Source: Duganella callida (GTDB lineage: Bacteria; Pseudomonadota; Gammaproteobacteria; Burkholderiales; Burkholderiaceae_D). From it: DNA of 38,833 nucleotides. Below the pieces are notes generated by a model. It made no database searches. It was not told the origin of the DNA and was given only the letters and a program-made list of their open reading frames with translations. Numbering within the stretch: the stretch's first letter is position 1; the number at the start of each line of letters is the position of its first letter. The stretch spans positions 1-38,833 of the forward strand of contig NZ_SPVG01000040.1 of assembly GCF_004614165.1 (NCBI RefSeq), written 5' to 3'. The translations under genes and the position numbers were made by a program. Below, piece by piece: positions 1-8,958 of the stretch.

Positions 1-732
1 TTCGGCCTGGTCAGTGCGCTGGGGCTGGTGCTGTTGGCCGCGCCGGTGGCGCAGACCGAGGCCATCCTGGCCGCGCTCGCGCCGCACCTGCGGCCGGGCA
101 CCGTGGTGACCGACGCCGGCAGCACCAAGACCGATGTGGTGACGGCCGCGCGCCGAGCGCTGGGCGACAAAATCGCCCAGTTCGTGCCCGGCCATCCGAT
201 CGCCGGCCGCGAAACCAACGGCCCGGACGCCGCCATCGCCAACCTCTACGCCGGCAAGAAAGTGGTGCTGACCGCGCTGGAAGAAAACGCCGCCGGCGAC
301 ATCGAGCGCGTGGCTGCCGCCTGGCGTGCCTGCGGCGCCGTCATCCACCGCCTGACGCCGCGGGAGCATGACAAGGTATTCGCCTCCGTCAGCCACCTGC
401 CGCACCTGCTGGCCTACGCGCTGGTGGACGACATCGCCAAGAAGCCGCACGCGGACCTGTTGTTCCAGTATGCCGCCAGCGGCTTCCGCGACTTCACCCG
501 CATTGCCGGCTCGTCGCCGGAAATGTGGCGCGACATCAGCCTGGCCAACCAGGCCGCGCTGCTGACCGAACTGGATGCCTACATGGCGCAACTGACCGCG
601 CTGCGGGCCCACCTGGCCGCCGGCGACGGCGCCGCGCTGGAACAGGTCTACAGCAACGCCCAGCGCGCCCGTCACCTGTGGATCAAAGCGATCGAGGCCG
701 CCGAAGCCCCGCCATCCCCCGATAAAGAATAA
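1..732 (+). CDS. tyrA: Prephenate dehydrogenase, 3' part (5' end outside window)
   Basis: The frame is open from base 1, so the N-terminal NAD-binding part is cut off by the window edge; a GTG at 28 is internal and not the start. The visible 243 residues begin inside the Rossmann domain and carry family motifs: TDAGSTKTDVV, GHPIAGRE with the histidine expected near the active site, and the helical C-terminal domain with ASGFRDFTRIAGSSPEMW. The enzyme oxidatively decarboxylates prephenate to 4-hydroxyphenylpyruvate in tyrosine synthesis, in the cytoplasm. aroA follows on the same strand after a 90-base gap holding a large palindrome, so chorismate synthesis and its tyrosine branch are adjacent. 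No ACT domain is seen at the C-terminus, which ends in a short polar tail. Confidence 0.95.
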   Translation, partial: FGLVSALGLVLLAAPVAQTEAILAALAPHLRPGTVVTDAGSTKTDVVTAARRALGDKIAQFVPGHPIAGRETNGPDAAIANLYAGKKVVLTALEENAAGDIERVAAAWRACGAVIHRLTPREHDKVFASVSHLPHLLAYALVDDIAKKPHADLLFQYAASGFRDFTRIAGSSPEMWRDISLANQAALLTELDAYMAQLTALRAHLAAGDGAALEQVYSNAQRARHLWIKAIEAAEAPPSPDKE

Positions 733-734
733 AG

Positions 735-806
735 TCGGGGTCAGAGCCGACATTCGGACATTCGCTAGCGCGCTAACCAATGTCCGAATGTCGGCTCTGA
801 CCCCGA
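735..806. repeat. Perfect 28-bp inverted repeat (REP-like palindrome) between tyrA and aroA
   Basis: Left arm 735-762 and right arm 779-806 are exact reverse complements (28 bp) around a 16-base centre (763-778) that holds a smaller palindrome, TAGCGCGCTA. The element starts two bases after the tyrA stop and ends 16 bases before the aroA start. Bases 785-805 match 13370-13390 in the other palindrome of this window at 18 of 21 positions, so the two belong to one repeat family. There is no T-tract, so it is not a canonical terminator, although the transcript would fold into a very stable hairpin. A REP-type element moved by a RAYT transposase is my inference. Confidence 0.85.
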
Positions 807-822
807 TGTTGAAGGAAACAAT

Positions 823-2136
823 ATGACTCACGAATACCTCGACCTGCAAACGGTCGCTCATGTGGAAGGCACGGTGCGTTTGCCGGGCTCGAAGTCCATC
901 TCCAACCGTATCCTGCTGTTGTCCGCTTTGTCGCAGGGCAAGGTCGATATCGTCGATCTGCTGGCGTCCGACGATACCGCCGTGATGCTGGCCGCGCTGC
1001 GCGCGCTCGGCGTCGAGTGGACCGAGGAGAAGACCGCCACCGGCACCATCCACCACGTCACCGGCGTGGCCGGCGTGCTGCCGAATAAATCGGCCGATCT
1101 GTTCATGGGCAACGCCGGCACCGCGATCCGTCCGCTGACCGCGGCGCTGGCCGTGATCGGCGGCGATTACACGCTGCACGGCGTGCCGCGCATGCATGAA
1201 CGCCCGATCGGCGATCTGGTCGATGCGCTCAACGCCGCCGGCACCAATGTCGAGTACACCGGCAACCAGGGCTATCCGCCGCTGCACATCAAGCAAGGCA
1301 GGATCACCACCCGGCGCCTGTCGGTGCGCGGCGATGTCTCCAGCCAGTTCCTGACCGCGCTGCTGATGGTGGCGCCGCTGATGGCGAAGGAGCACGCGAT
1401 CACCATCGATGTCGTCGGCGAGCTGATTTCCAAGCCTTACATCGAGATCACGCTGAACCTGATCCGCCGCTTCGGCGTCAAGGTGGCGCAGAACGGCTGG
1501 GAGTCGTTCACCATCGAGCCGGGCCAGGTCTACCAGTCGCCCGGCACCATCCACGTCGAGGGCGACGCCTCGTCGGCGTCCTACTTCCTGGCGGCCGGCG
1601 CGATCGCCGGTGGTCCGGTGCGGGTGGAGGGCGTGGGCAAGGATTCGATCCAGGGCGACGTGCGCTTCGCCGCCGCGCTGGAGCAGATGGGCGCCCAGAT
1701 CACCATGGGCAACAACTGGATCGAGGCACGCGCCAACGGTCCGCTGAAGGCCATCGACGCCGATTTCAATCACATCCCGGACGCCGCCATGACCATCGCC
1801 GTGGCCGCGCTGTACGCCGACGGCACCAGCACGCTGCGCAACATCGCCAGCTGGCGCGTCAAGGAAACCGACCGCATCGCCGCCATGGCCACGGAACTGC
1901 GCAAGGTCGGCGCCATTGTGGAGGAGGGGCCGGACTATATCCGTGTCACGCCACCGGCCGCGCTGGTACCTGCTACCATCGATACTTATGACGACCACCG
2001 CATGGCCATGTGTTTCTCGCTGGCCGCGCTGGACGGTGTGCTGCGCCAGGGCGCGCCGGTGCGCATCAACGATCCGAAGTGCGTCAACAAGACCTTCCCC
2101 GACTATTTCACCGCGTTCGCAGGCATAGCAAAGTAA
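823..2136 (+). CDS. aroA: 3-phosphoshikimate 1-carboxyvinyltransferase (EPSP synthase)
   Basis: Makes 5-enolpyruvylshikimate-3-phosphate from shikimate-3-phosphate and phosphoenolpyruvate, the sixth step of the shikimate pathway, in the cytoplasm. The 437 residues are the usual length. Visible motifs: [10 protein letters not shown] (20-29), which binds both substrates; GNAGTAIRP (96-104), with the glycine and proline typical of class I, glyphosate-sensitive enzymes; RVKETDRI; and [15 protein letters not shown] near the C-terminus. The ATG at 823 has GAAGGA at 811-816 as ribosome-binding site. cmk starts five bases after the stop, so the two are probably co-transcribed. Confidence 0.98.
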   Translation: MTHEYLDLQTVAHVEGTVRLPGSKSISNRILLLSALSQGKVDIVDLLASDDTAVMLAALRALGVEWTEEKTATGTIHHVTGVAGVLPNKSADLFMGNAGTAIRPLTAALAVIGGDYTLHGVPRMHERPIGDLVDALNAAGTNVEYTGNQGYPPLHIKQGRITTRRLSVRGDVSSQFLTALLMVAPLMAKEHAITIDVVGELISKPYIEITLNLIRRFGVKVAQNGWESFTIEPGQVYQSPGTIHVEGDASSASYFLAAGAIAGGPVRVEGVGKDSIQGDVRFAAALEQMGAQITMGNNWIEARANGPLKAIDADFNHIPDAAMTIAVAALYADGTSTLRNIASWRVKETDRIAAMATELRKVGAIVEEGPDYIRVTPPAALVPATIDTYDDHRMAMCFSLAALDGVLRQGAPVRINDPKCVNKTFPDYFTAFAGIAK

Positions 2137-2141
2137 ATACA

Positions 2142-2810
2142 ATGGCAACATCCCAGATCCCAGTCATCACCATCGACGGCCCGACCGCCTCCGGCAAGGG
2201 CACGGTCGCGCACCGCGTGGCCGACAAGCTCGGCTTCCACTACCTGGACTCCGGCGCGCTGTACCGCCTGACCGCGCTGTCGGCCCTGCGCCGCGGCACC
2301 GATCTTGCCGACGAGCACGCGCTGGCCAAGCTGGCCGAGCACCTGCACTGCAGTTTCCAGGGCGGCGACATCGTTTTGTCGCAGGAAAACGTCACCGATG
2401 CGATCCGCGCGGAAGAGGTCGGCAATACCGCTTCCAAAATTGCCACCTTCCCGGCCGTGCGGCATGCGCTGGTGGGGCTGCAACTGGGGTTTCGCAAGGC
2501 GCCGGGCCTGGTGGCCGATGGCCGCGACATGGGCTCGGTGATCTTCCCGCACGCCGCGCTGAAGGTGTTTTTGACCGCCTCCGCCCAGGCGCGCGCGGAA
2601 CGCCGGTATAAGCAATTGATAGACAAGGGGTTTTCTGCTAATATGCAAGACCTACTGGTGGATTTACAGGCGCGCGACGACCGGGATAGCAAACGGACCA
2701 TCGCGCCGCTGGCGCCGGCAGAGGGCGCGCACCTCCTGGAGACCTCGAACATGACCGCTGACGAAGCCGTCGATCAGGTCTTGCAATGGTATGCCGCCGT
2801 CACCAAATAG
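2142..2810 (+). CDS. cmk: Cytidylate kinase
   Basis: Phosphorylates CMP and dCMP with ATP in pyrimidine nucleotide salvage. The protein begins [20 protein letters not shown] and has the P-loop GPTASGKGT at residues 12-20. [13 protein letters not shown] and the RAERRYKQL segment are typical of Cmk. At 222 residues it matches the usual 220-230. The frame is open further upstream inside aroA, but the ATG at 2142 gives the family-typical N-terminus. The order aroA-cmk-rpsA is widely conserved in proteobacteria. Confidence 0.97.
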   Translation: MATSQIPVITIDGPTASGKGTVAHRVADKLGFHYLDSGALYRLTALSALRRGTDLADEHALAKLAEHLHCSFQGGDIVLSQENVTDAIRAEEVGNTASKIATFPAVRHALVGLQLGFRKAPGLVADGRDMGSVIFPHAALKVFLTASAQARAERRYKQLIDKGFSANMQDLLVDLQARDDRDSKRTIAPLAPAEGAHLLETSNMTADEAVDQVLQWYAAVTK

Positions 2811-2885
2811 TCGTACTTGATCAACCCTAACCCAGTTGAAGCCGCATCGTGCGGGCCTTACTGGCTAACCTGGAAGTTTTATAAT

Positions 2886-4562
2886 ATGGAAAGTTTTGCA
2901 GCCCTCTTCGAAGAATCCCTGTCGCGCCAAGATATGCGCTCGGGCGAAGTAATTTCGGCTGAAGTCGTTCGTCTGGATCACAACTTCGTGATCGTCAACG
3001 CAGGCCTGAAATCGGAAGCTTTCATCCCTGTTGAAGAATTCAAGAATGACCAAGGCGAACTGGAAGTCAAGGTAGGCGACTTCGTTTCCGTGGCCATCGA
3101 ATCGCTGGAAAATGGTTTCGGCGATACCATCCTGTCGCGCGACAAGGCCAAGCGTCTGGCGTCGTGGCTGGCACTGGAAAAAGCAATGGAATCGGGCGAG
3201 ATCGTCGTCGGTACCGTGAACGGCAAGGTCAAGGGCGGCCTGACCGTGCTGACCAATGGCATCCGTGCCTTCCTGCCGGGTTCGCTGGTCGACACCCGTC
3301 CGGTCAAGGACACCACCCCGTTCGAGGGCAAGACCCTGGAATTCAAGGTCATCAAGCTGGACCGCAAGCGCAACAACGTGGTGCTGTCGCGCCGCGCCGT
3401 GATCGAAGCCTCGATGGGCGAAGAGCGTCAGAAGCTGATGGAAACCCTGAAAGAAGGCACCGTGGTGACCGGCGTGGTGAAGAACATCACCGACTACGGC
3501 GCGTTCGTGGATCTGGGCGGCATCGACGGCCTGCTGCACATCACCGACCTGGCATGGCGTCGTGTGCGTCACCCATCGGAAGTGCTGACCGTTGGTCAAG
3601 AGATCACCGCCAAGGTTCTGAAGTACGATCAAGAGAAGAACCGCGTCTCGCTGGGCGTGAAGCAACTGGGCGATGACCCGTGGACCGGTCTGTCGCGTCG
3701 TTACCCACAAGGCACCCGTCTGTTCGGTAAAGTCACCAACCTGACCGACTACGGCGCGTTCGTCGAAGTGGAACAGGGCATCGAAGGTCTGGTGCACGTG
3801 TCCGAAATGGACTGGACCAACAAGAACGTCGCTCCGAACAAAGTCGTGCAGCTGGGCGACGAAGTCGAAGTCATGGTGCTGGAGATCGACGAAGAGCGTC
3901 GCCGTATCTCGCTGGGCATGAAGCAGTGCAAAGCCAACCCATGGGATGACTTCGGCATGACCCACAAGAAGGGTGACAAGGTCAAGGGCGCGATCAAGTC
4001 GATCACCGACTTCGGCGTGTTCATCGGCCTGGCCGGCAACATCGACGGCCTGGTACACCTCTCGGATCTGTCGTGGACCGAAGCCGGCGAAGAAGCCGTG
4101 CGCAAGTTCAAGAAGGGCGACGAGCTGGAAGCCGTGGTTCTGGCCATCGACGTGGAGCGCGAGCGCGTTTCGCTGGGCGTGAAGCAACTGGAAGGTGATC
4201 CATTCAACAACTTCGCCGCCATGAACGACAAGGGCGCCCTGGTTTCGGGCACCGTCAAGTCGGTCGAGCCTAAGGGCGCCGTGATCCAGCTGTCGGACGA
4301 AGTCGAAGGCTACCTGCGCGCTTCGGAAATCTCGCGTGACCGCGTGGAAGATGCTGGCACCCACCTGAAAGTCGGCGACACCGTCGAAGCGCTGGTGATC
4401 AACATCGACCGTAAGGCACGTTCGATCCAGCTGTCGATCAAAGCCAAGGACAACGCGGACACCGCCGAAGCCATGCAGAAGATCGCCGGCGACAGCAGCG
4501 CCGCGTCGGGCACCACCAGCTTGGGCGCTCTGCTGAAAGCCAAGCTGGACAACAAGAACTAA
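2886..4562 (+). CDS. rpsA: 30S ribosomal protein S1
   Basis: Large RNA-binding ribosomal protein that recruits and unfolds mRNA at the 30S subunit. The 558 residues are almost the length of E. coli S1 (557). Six S1 (OB-fold) repeats can be followed; repeats 3 to 5 carry the clear signature DYGAFV or DFGVFI, then GLVH, then the closing RISLGMKQ or RVSLGVKQ. The N-terminus [12 protein letters not shown] is typical. An in-frame TTG at 2817 would add 23 residues unlike the family, so the ATG at 2886 is chosen, with GGAAG at 2872-2876. Codon use looks biased (many GAA, AAG, CGT, CTG), as expected for a highly expressed gene. The 75-base leader after cmk may carry the S1 autoregulation known in other bacteria; I could not identify a structure. 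Confidence 0.98.
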   Translation: MESFAALFEESLSRQDMRSGEVISAEVVRLDHNFVIVNAGLKSEAFIPVEEFKNDQGELEVKVGDFVSVAIESLENGFGDTILSRDKAKRLASWLALEKAMESGEIVVGTVNGKVKGGLTVLTNGIRAFLPGSLVDTRPVKDTTPFEGKTLEFKVIKLDRKRNNVVLSRRAVIEASMGEERQKLMETLKEGTVVTGVVKNITDYGAFVDLGGIDGLLHITDLAWRRVRHPSEVLTVGQEITAKVLKYDQEKNRVSLGVKQLGDDPWTGLSRRYPQGTRLFGKVTNLTDYGAFVEVEQGIEGLVHVSEMDWTNKNVAPNKVVQLGDEVEVMVLEIDEERRRISLGMKQCKANPWDDFGMTHKKGDKVKGAIKSITDFGVFIGLAGNIDGLVHLSDLSWTEAGEEAVRKFKKGDELEAVVLAIDVERERVSLGVKQLEGDPFNNFAAMNDKGALVSGTVKSVEPKGAVIQLSDEVEGYLRASEISRDRVEDAGTHLKVGDTVEALVINIDRKARSIQLSIKAKDNADTAEAMQKIAGDSSAASGTTSLGALLKAKLDNKN

Positions 4563-4574
4563 TAATTAGTCGAT

Positions 4575-4880
4575 ATGACGAAGTCCGAACTGATCAACCG
4601 CCTGGCTGAGCGTTATTCTCAGCTGGTGGCCAAGGATGCGGAGTACGCCGTCAAGACCATCCTGGACGCGATGACCAATGCCCTGGCGACGGGGCAGCGC
4701 ATCGAGATCCGCGGTTTTGGCAGTTTTGCGCTCAACAGCCGGCCGCCGCGCATCGGACGCAATCCGAAGTCGGGCGACAAGGTGATGGTGCCGGAAAAGC
4801 GGGTGCCGCACTTCAAGCCGGGCAAGCAATTGCGCGAGCGGGTTGACGCGATGGTCGGGCAACCGATCATCGAGGACTGA
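4575..4880 (+). CDS. ihfB: Integration host factor subunit beta
   Basis: Nucleoid-associated DNA-bending protein that pairs with IhfA and acts in transcription, recombination and replication. The 101 residues start [14 protein letters not shown] and contain the HU/IHF signature [18 protein letters not shown] with the proline-tipped arm that enters the minor groove. The C-terminal [12 protein letters not shown] is also typical. It lies 12 bases after rpsA, the usual position of ihfB, and is followed by a strong terminator, so it probably ends the aroA-cmk-rpsA-ihfB unit. Confidence 0.97.
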   Translation: MTKSELINRLAERYSQLVAKDAEYAVKTILDAMTNALATGQRIEIRGFGSFALNSRPPRIGRNPKSGDKVMVPEKRVPHFKPGKQLRERVDAMVGQPIIED

Positions 4881-4898
4881 AGCATTCACTAGTTAAGC

Positions 4899-4933
4899 AA
4901 AGCGGCGTCCTTCGGGATGCCGCTTTTTTTTTA
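4899..4933 (+). terminator. Rho-independent terminator after ihfB
   Basis: AGCGGC at 4901-4906 pairs with GCCGCT at 4919-4924. The stem continues inward through a G-T wobble and three pairs to a TTCG tetraloop at 4911-4914. A run of nine Ts follows (4924-4932). It sits 20 bases after the ihfB stop and separates the ribosomal operon from lapA. Confidence 0.93.
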
Positions 4934-4985
4934 TTGCCTGGGGTGCGATACTGGCGACCTTGGGCATATAAGGAACACAGAGCAG

Positions 4986-5288
4986 ATGAAAATCTTTTCT
5001 ACGCTGATCGGCATCGTACTGTTTATCTTGTTTTTCGGCTTCGCGCTCAAAAATACGCAGGAGGTCGATCTGCATCTGTTCCTGCATTACGAGTTGCGCG
5101 GCCCGCTGGTGTTGATGCTGCTGGGCTTCTTCGTGGCCGGCGCCGTGCTCGGCGTGCTGGCGCTGACGCCCACGGTATTCCGTCACCGCCGCGAGACCAA
5201 CAAACACAAGACAACCATCAACACGCTGCAAGCCTCGGCGCAGCAGGCCAACCGCCCGCCGCAGCCGGACAGCGTCATCACACAATAA
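4986..5288 (+). CDS. lapA: LapA domain inner-membrane protein
   Basis: Small membrane protein of the LapA (DUF1049) family. In E. coli LapA works with LapB in assembly and control of lipopolysaccharide. The 100 residues have one hydrophobic segment at about 3-20, the family motif NTQEVDLHLF, a second hydrophobic segment at about 43-63, and a polar cytoplasmic tail. The ATG at 4986 is chosen because it places MKIFSTLIGIV at the N-terminus; the frame is open back into the terminator, which is not credible as coding. lapB follows after 12 bases. Confidence 0.92.
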   Translation: MKIFSTLIGIVLFILFFGFALKNTQEVDLHLFLHYELRGPLVLMLLGFFVAGAVLGVLALTPTVFRHRRETNKHKTTINTLQASAQQANRPPQPDSVITQ

Positions 5289-5300
5289 CAAGTACACAGC

Positions 5301-6476
5301 ATGGAATTTGAACTCTGGTGGTTACTGGGCATCCCCGCATTCTTCGCCCTGGGATGGCTGGCCGCGCGCGTCGACATACGCCAACTGCTTTCCGAATCGC
5401 GCAGCCTGCCGCGCGGCTATTACAAGGGCCTGAATCACCTGCTCAACGACCAGCCGGACAAGGCGGTCGACGCCTTCATCGAGATCGTGCGGCTGGATCC
5501 GGAATCGGCCGACATGCACTTCGCGCTGGGCAATCTGTTCCGCCGCCGCGGCGAGACCGAGCGCGCCATCCGTATCCACCAGAACCTGCTGGCGCGTCCC
5601 GACCTGCCGCAGGAGCAGAAGGAACATGCGCAGTATGAACTGGGCATGGATTACCTGAAGGCCGGCCTGCTGGACCGCGCCGAAGAGACCTTCAACACCC
5701 TGCTGAGCGGCGCCTACGCGGTGCAGGCGCGCCGCGCGCTGCTGGAGATCTTCCAGCGCGAGAAGGAGTGGCCGCGCGCGATCGAGGCCGCCATCGGCCT
5801 GCAGGAAGCCGGCGCCGGTTCGCGCCAGAAGGAGGTGGCGCAGTTCTATTGCGAGATGGCGCAGGACGCGCTGGTGCACATGCATCCGGACCAGGCACTG
5901 GAACTGCTGGAAAAATCGCTGCAGGCCGACCGCGTCAACGTGCGCGCCACGCTGCTGACCGGCGACGCGCAGCTGGCGCAGGGCGACGTCGAAGGCGCGC
6001 TGCTGACCTGGCGCCGCGTCGAGCAGATCAGCGTGCCGCACGTGGCGCTGGTGGCGCAGCGGCTGATGGATGGCTACCGCAAGGTCGGCCGTCCGCAGGA
6101 AGGCGTCAACCTGCTGAAATCGTATCTGGAGCAGGCCTCGTCGATCGACCTGATCGAAGTGGTGTACAAGGCGGTGCTGGAGCTGGATGGCGTCGACGCG
6201 GCCAAGCAGCTGATCTCAAATGAGCTGCGGCGCACGCCGACCCTGCTGGGCCTGGACAAGCTGCTGGAAGCGCGCCTGATGGATGCGCCGGCGACGCTGG
6301 TGCCCGAACTGTCGATGGTGAAGAACCTGGTGCACGGCTACACCCAGAAGCTGGCGCGCTATCAGTGCAGCCACTGTGGTTTCAAGGCGCGCCAGTTCTA
6401 CTGGCAGTGCCCAGGATGCAGCCGCTGGGAGACCTACCCGCCGCGTCGCACCGAAGAATTGAATGTTATGAATTGA
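5301..6476 (+). CDS. lapB: Lipopolysaccharide assembly protein B (TPR protein with rubredoxin-type metal site)
   Basis: In E. coli LapB (YciM) is an inner-membrane TPR protein that presents LpxC to the FtsH protease and so limits LPS synthesis. The 391 residues show an N-terminal membrane anchor (about 5-21), a long array of tetratricopeptide repeats from about 45 to 330, and a C-terminal rubredoxin-like metal site with two CxxC pairs, CSHC and CPGC, followed by WETYPPRR. Length and order match E. coli LapB (389 residues). It is flanked by lapA and by sugar-nucleotide and heptose genes, all consistent with cell-envelope LPS control. Confidence 0.95.
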   Translation: MEFELWWLLGIPAFFALGWLAARVDIRQLLSESRSLPRGYYKGLNHLLNDQPDKAVDAFIEIVRLDPESADMHFALGNLFRRRGETERAIRIHQNLLARPDLPQEQKEHAQYELGMDYLKAGLLDRAEETFNTLLSGAYAVQARRALLEIFQREKEWPRAIEAAIGLQEAGAGSRQKEVAQFYCEMAQDALVHMHPDQALELLEKSLQADRVNVRATLLTGDAQLAQGDVEGALLTWRRVEQISVPHVALVAQRLMDGYRKVGRPQEGVNLLKSYLEQASSIDLIEVVYKAVLELDGVDAAKQLISNELRRTPTLLGLDKLLEARLMDAPATLVPELSMVKNLVHGYTQKLARYQCSHCGFKARQFYWQCPGCSRWETYPPRRTEELNVMN

Positions 6477-6489
6477 GAAGAGCATCACC

Positions 6490-7857
6490 ATGAAAATCAC
6501 CATCATCGGCACCGGCTATGTAGGTCTGGTCACGGGCGCCTGTCTCGCGGAACTGGGCAACGACGTGTTCTGCCTGGACGTCGATCAAAAGAAGATCGAC
6601 CTGCTCAACAACGGCGGCATCCCGATCCACGAACCGGGCCTGGAAGAAATCGTCGCGCGCAACCGCGCCGCCGGCCGCATCCAGTTTTCGACCGACGTCG
6701 CCGCCTCGGTGGCGCACGGCGAAGTGCAGTTCATCGCGGTCGGCACCCCGCCCGATGAAGACGGCTCGGCCGACCTGCAATACGTGCTGGCCGCCGCCCG
6801 CAACATCGGCAAGCACATGACCGGCTTCAAGGTCATCGTCGACAAGTCGACCGTGCCGGTGGGCACGGCCGACCGCGTGAAAGCCGCGCTGCAGGAAGAA
6901 ATCACGGCGCGCGGCGCCGCGGCGACCTTCTCGGTGGTGTCGAATCCGGAGTTCCTGAAAGAGGGCGCGGCGGTGGAGGACTTCATGCGGCCGGACCGCA
7001 TCGTCATCGGCCATGACAGCACGGCGGAAGGAGAGAAGGCGGCGGCGCGCATGAAAAAGCTGTACGCGCCGTTCAACCGCAATCACGAACGCACCTTCTG
7101 GATGGACGTGCGCTCGGCCGAATTCACCAAGTACGCGGCCAACGCCATGCTGGCCACCCGCATCTCGTTCATGAACGAACTGGCCAACCTGGCCGACCAG
7201 GTGGGCGCCGACATCGAGGCGGTACGTCACGGCATCGGCTCCGACCCGCGTATCGGCCACAGCTTCCTGTACGCCGGCGCCGGCTATGGCGGTTCCTGCT
7301 TCCCGAAAGACGTGCAGGCGCTGGAACGCACCGCGCGCCAGTATGCGCAGGACCTGCTGATCCTGCGCGCGGTGGAAGCCGTCAACGACAAGCAGAAGCT
7401 GGTGCTGGGCCAGAAAGTGGTGCAGCGCTTCGGCGCCGATTTGCGCGGCAAGCATTTCGCCGTGTGGGGTCTGGCGTTCAAGCCGAACACCGACGACATG
7501 CGCGAGGCGCCGTCGCGCGTGCTGCTGCGCCAGTTGCTGGACGCCGGCGCCACGGTGGCGGTGCACGATCCGGTCGCCATGACGGAAGCCAAGCGCGTGC
7601 TGGCGCTGGACCTGACGGCCGACGAGCTGGCGCGCGTGCGCTTCGCCGACAGCCCGATGAACACCCTGGACGGCGCCGAGGCGCTGGTGATCGTCACCGA
7701 ATGGAAGGCCTTCCGCAGCCCGGACTTCGACCGCATCAAGACGGCGCTGAAGCAGGCCGTGATCTTCGATGGCCGCAACCTGTTCGAGCCGGCCGCGATG
7801 GCGGAAGCGGGCTTCGAATACCACGGCATCGGCCGTTCCATCCTGACCCGGAGCTGA
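6490..7857 (+). CDS. ugd: UDP-glucose 6-dehydrogenase
   Basis: Oxidises UDP-glucose to UDP-glucuronate with two NAD+, supplying glucuronate for exopolysaccharide, capsule or aminoarabinose-modified lipid A. The 455 residues have the N-terminal NAD-binding motif GTGYVG, the STVPVGT segment, the central domain [15 protein letters not shown], and the catalytic cysteine in GGSCFPKD (C270), followed by the C-terminal UDP-binding domain starting at [20 protein letters not shown]. It starts 13 bases after lapB and ends two or eleven bases before the heptose kinase gene, depending on that gene's start, so these genes are probably one transcription unit. Confidence 0.96.
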   Translation: MKITIIGTGYVGLVTGACLAELGNDVFCLDVDQKKIDLLNNGGIPIHEPGLEEIVARNRAAGRIQFSTDVAASVAHGEVQFIAVGTPPDEDGSADLQYVLAAARNIGKHMTGFKVIVDKSTVPVGTADRVKAALQEEITARGAAATFSVVSNPEFLKEGAAVEDFMRPDRIVIGHDSTAEGEKAAARMKKLYAPFNRNHERTFWMDVRSAEFTKYAANAMLATRISFMNELANLADQVGADIEAVRHGIGSDPRIGHSFLYAGAGYGGSCFPKDVQALERTARQYAQDLLILRAVEAVNDKQKLVLGQKVVQRFGADLRGKHFAVWGLAFKPNTDDMREAPSRVLLRQLLDAGATVAVHDPVAMTEAKRVLALDLTADELARVRFADSPMNTLDGAEALVIVTEWKAFRSPDFDRIKTALKQAVIFDGRNLFEPAAMAEAGFEYHGIGRSILTRS

Positions 7858-7859
7858 TC

Positions 7860-8789
7860 GTGACCAAGATGAACCCGGCATTGGACAAGGTGCGCATCCT
7901 GGTGGTCGGCGACGTCATGCTGGACCGTTACTGGTTCGGTGACGTCAACCGCATTTCGCCGGAAGCGCCGGTGCCCGTGGTGCGCATCGCCAAACGCGAA
8001 GCGCGCCTGGGCGGCGCCGCCAACGTGGCGCGCAATGCCGGCGCCCTGGGGGCACAGGCGGCGCTGCTGGGCGTGGTAGGCAACGACGAGGCCGGCGACG
8101 AGGTCGAGCAGCTGCTCGAGGGCGGCGGCATCCGCAGCTACCTCAAGCGCGACGAGGCGATTTCCACCATCATCAAGCTGCGCGTGATCGGCCGCCAGCA
8201 GCAGATGGTGCGCATCGATTTCGAGGAAGCGCCGACCGACACCGTGCTGCGCGACAAGCTGGCGCAATTCCACACGCTGCTGGCCAACTACGACGTGATC
8301 ATCCTGTCCGATTACGCCAAGGGCAGCCTGGTCAACGTGGCCGACATGATCGCCGCCGCGCGGGCGGCCGGCAAGGTGGTGATGGTCGATCCGAAAGGCG
8401 ACGACTTCGGCCGCTACGCCGGCGCCACCGTGCTGACCCCGAACAAGTCGGAGTTCAGGCACATTGCCGGCGCCTGGCGCAGCGAGGAACAGCTGACCGC
8501 CAAGGCGCAGCAGTTGCGCGCCGATCTGAAGCTCGATGCGCTGCTGCTGACCCGTTCGGAAGAAGGCATGACGCTGTACACCGATGGCGCACAATTCCAC
8601 GTGCCGGCGCAGGCGCGCGAGGTGTTCGACGTCTCCGGCGCCGGCGACACCGTGATCGCCACCATGGCCTGCATGCTGGGCGCGGGCGCCGGCTGGCAGG
8701 AGGCGGTGGAAACCGCCAACCGCGCCGGCGGCATCGTCGTCGGCAAACTGGGCACGGCCACCGTGACCGGCGAGGAACTGTTCGGCTGA
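7860..8789 (+). CDS. hldA: D-glycero-beta-D-manno-heptose-7-phosphate kinase (RfaE domain I)
   Basis: Ribokinase (PfkB)-family kinase that adds the 1-phosphate to heptose-7-phosphate in ADP-heptose synthesis for the LPS inner core. VGDVMLDRYWFG, ISPEAPVPVV, LGGAANVARN, VDPKG and the anion-hole/catalytic motif DVSGAGDT are all visible. The protein ends after about 309 residues, so the nucleotidyltransferase half found in bifunctional HldE is absent, as usual in betaproteobacteria. A GTG at 7860 has GGAG six bases upstream and is preferred; the in-frame ATG at 7869 (306 residues) is the alternative but sits 15 bases from that site. The epimerase gene hldD, often next in related genomes, is not here. 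Confidence 0.93.
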   Translation: MTKMNPALDKVRILVVGDVMLDRYWFGDVNRISPEAPVPVVRIAKREARLGGAANVARNAGALGAQAALLGVVGNDEAGDEVEQLLEGGGIRSYLKRDEAISTIIKLRVIGRQQQMVRIDFEEAPTDTVLRDKLAQFHTLLANYDVIILSDYAKGSLVNVADMIAAARAAGKVVMVDPKGDDFGRYAGATVLTPNKSEFRHIAGAWRSEEQLTAKAQQLRADLKLDALLLTRSEEGMTLYTDGAQFHVPAQAREVFDVSGAGDTVIATMACMLGAGAGWQEAVETANRAGGIVVGKLGTATVTGEELFG

Positions 8790-8810
8790 CGCGCACGCCG
8801 CTCCCGCGCC

Positions 8811-8843
8811 AACCCGCCCGGCCGATGCCGTGCGGGTTTTTTT
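8811..8843 (+). terminator. Rho-independent terminator after the heptose kinase gene
   Basis: AACCCGC at 8811-8817 pairs with GCGGGTT at 8832-8838, with an inner CGGC/GCCG stem (8819-8822 with 8827-8830), and the sequence runs into seven Ts (8837-8843). It closes the lapA-lapB-ugd-hldA unit. Confidence 0.85.
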
Positions 8844-8958
8844 CGTCATCATTGAACCTTTGCCATGGCGCGCGGAATTGACGGATAACTCGAGTGTTCG
8901 GGCCGCTGCCGCCATCCCTCACCGGCAGCTCTTTTTCATCCCAACAGGAGATCCGACG

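Noticed and set aside
2865-4364. Long open frame antisense to rpsA (499 codons)
   Set aside because: High GC content and strong codon bias of rpsA leave the opposite strand open; the translation is histidine/glutamine-rich with no family features.
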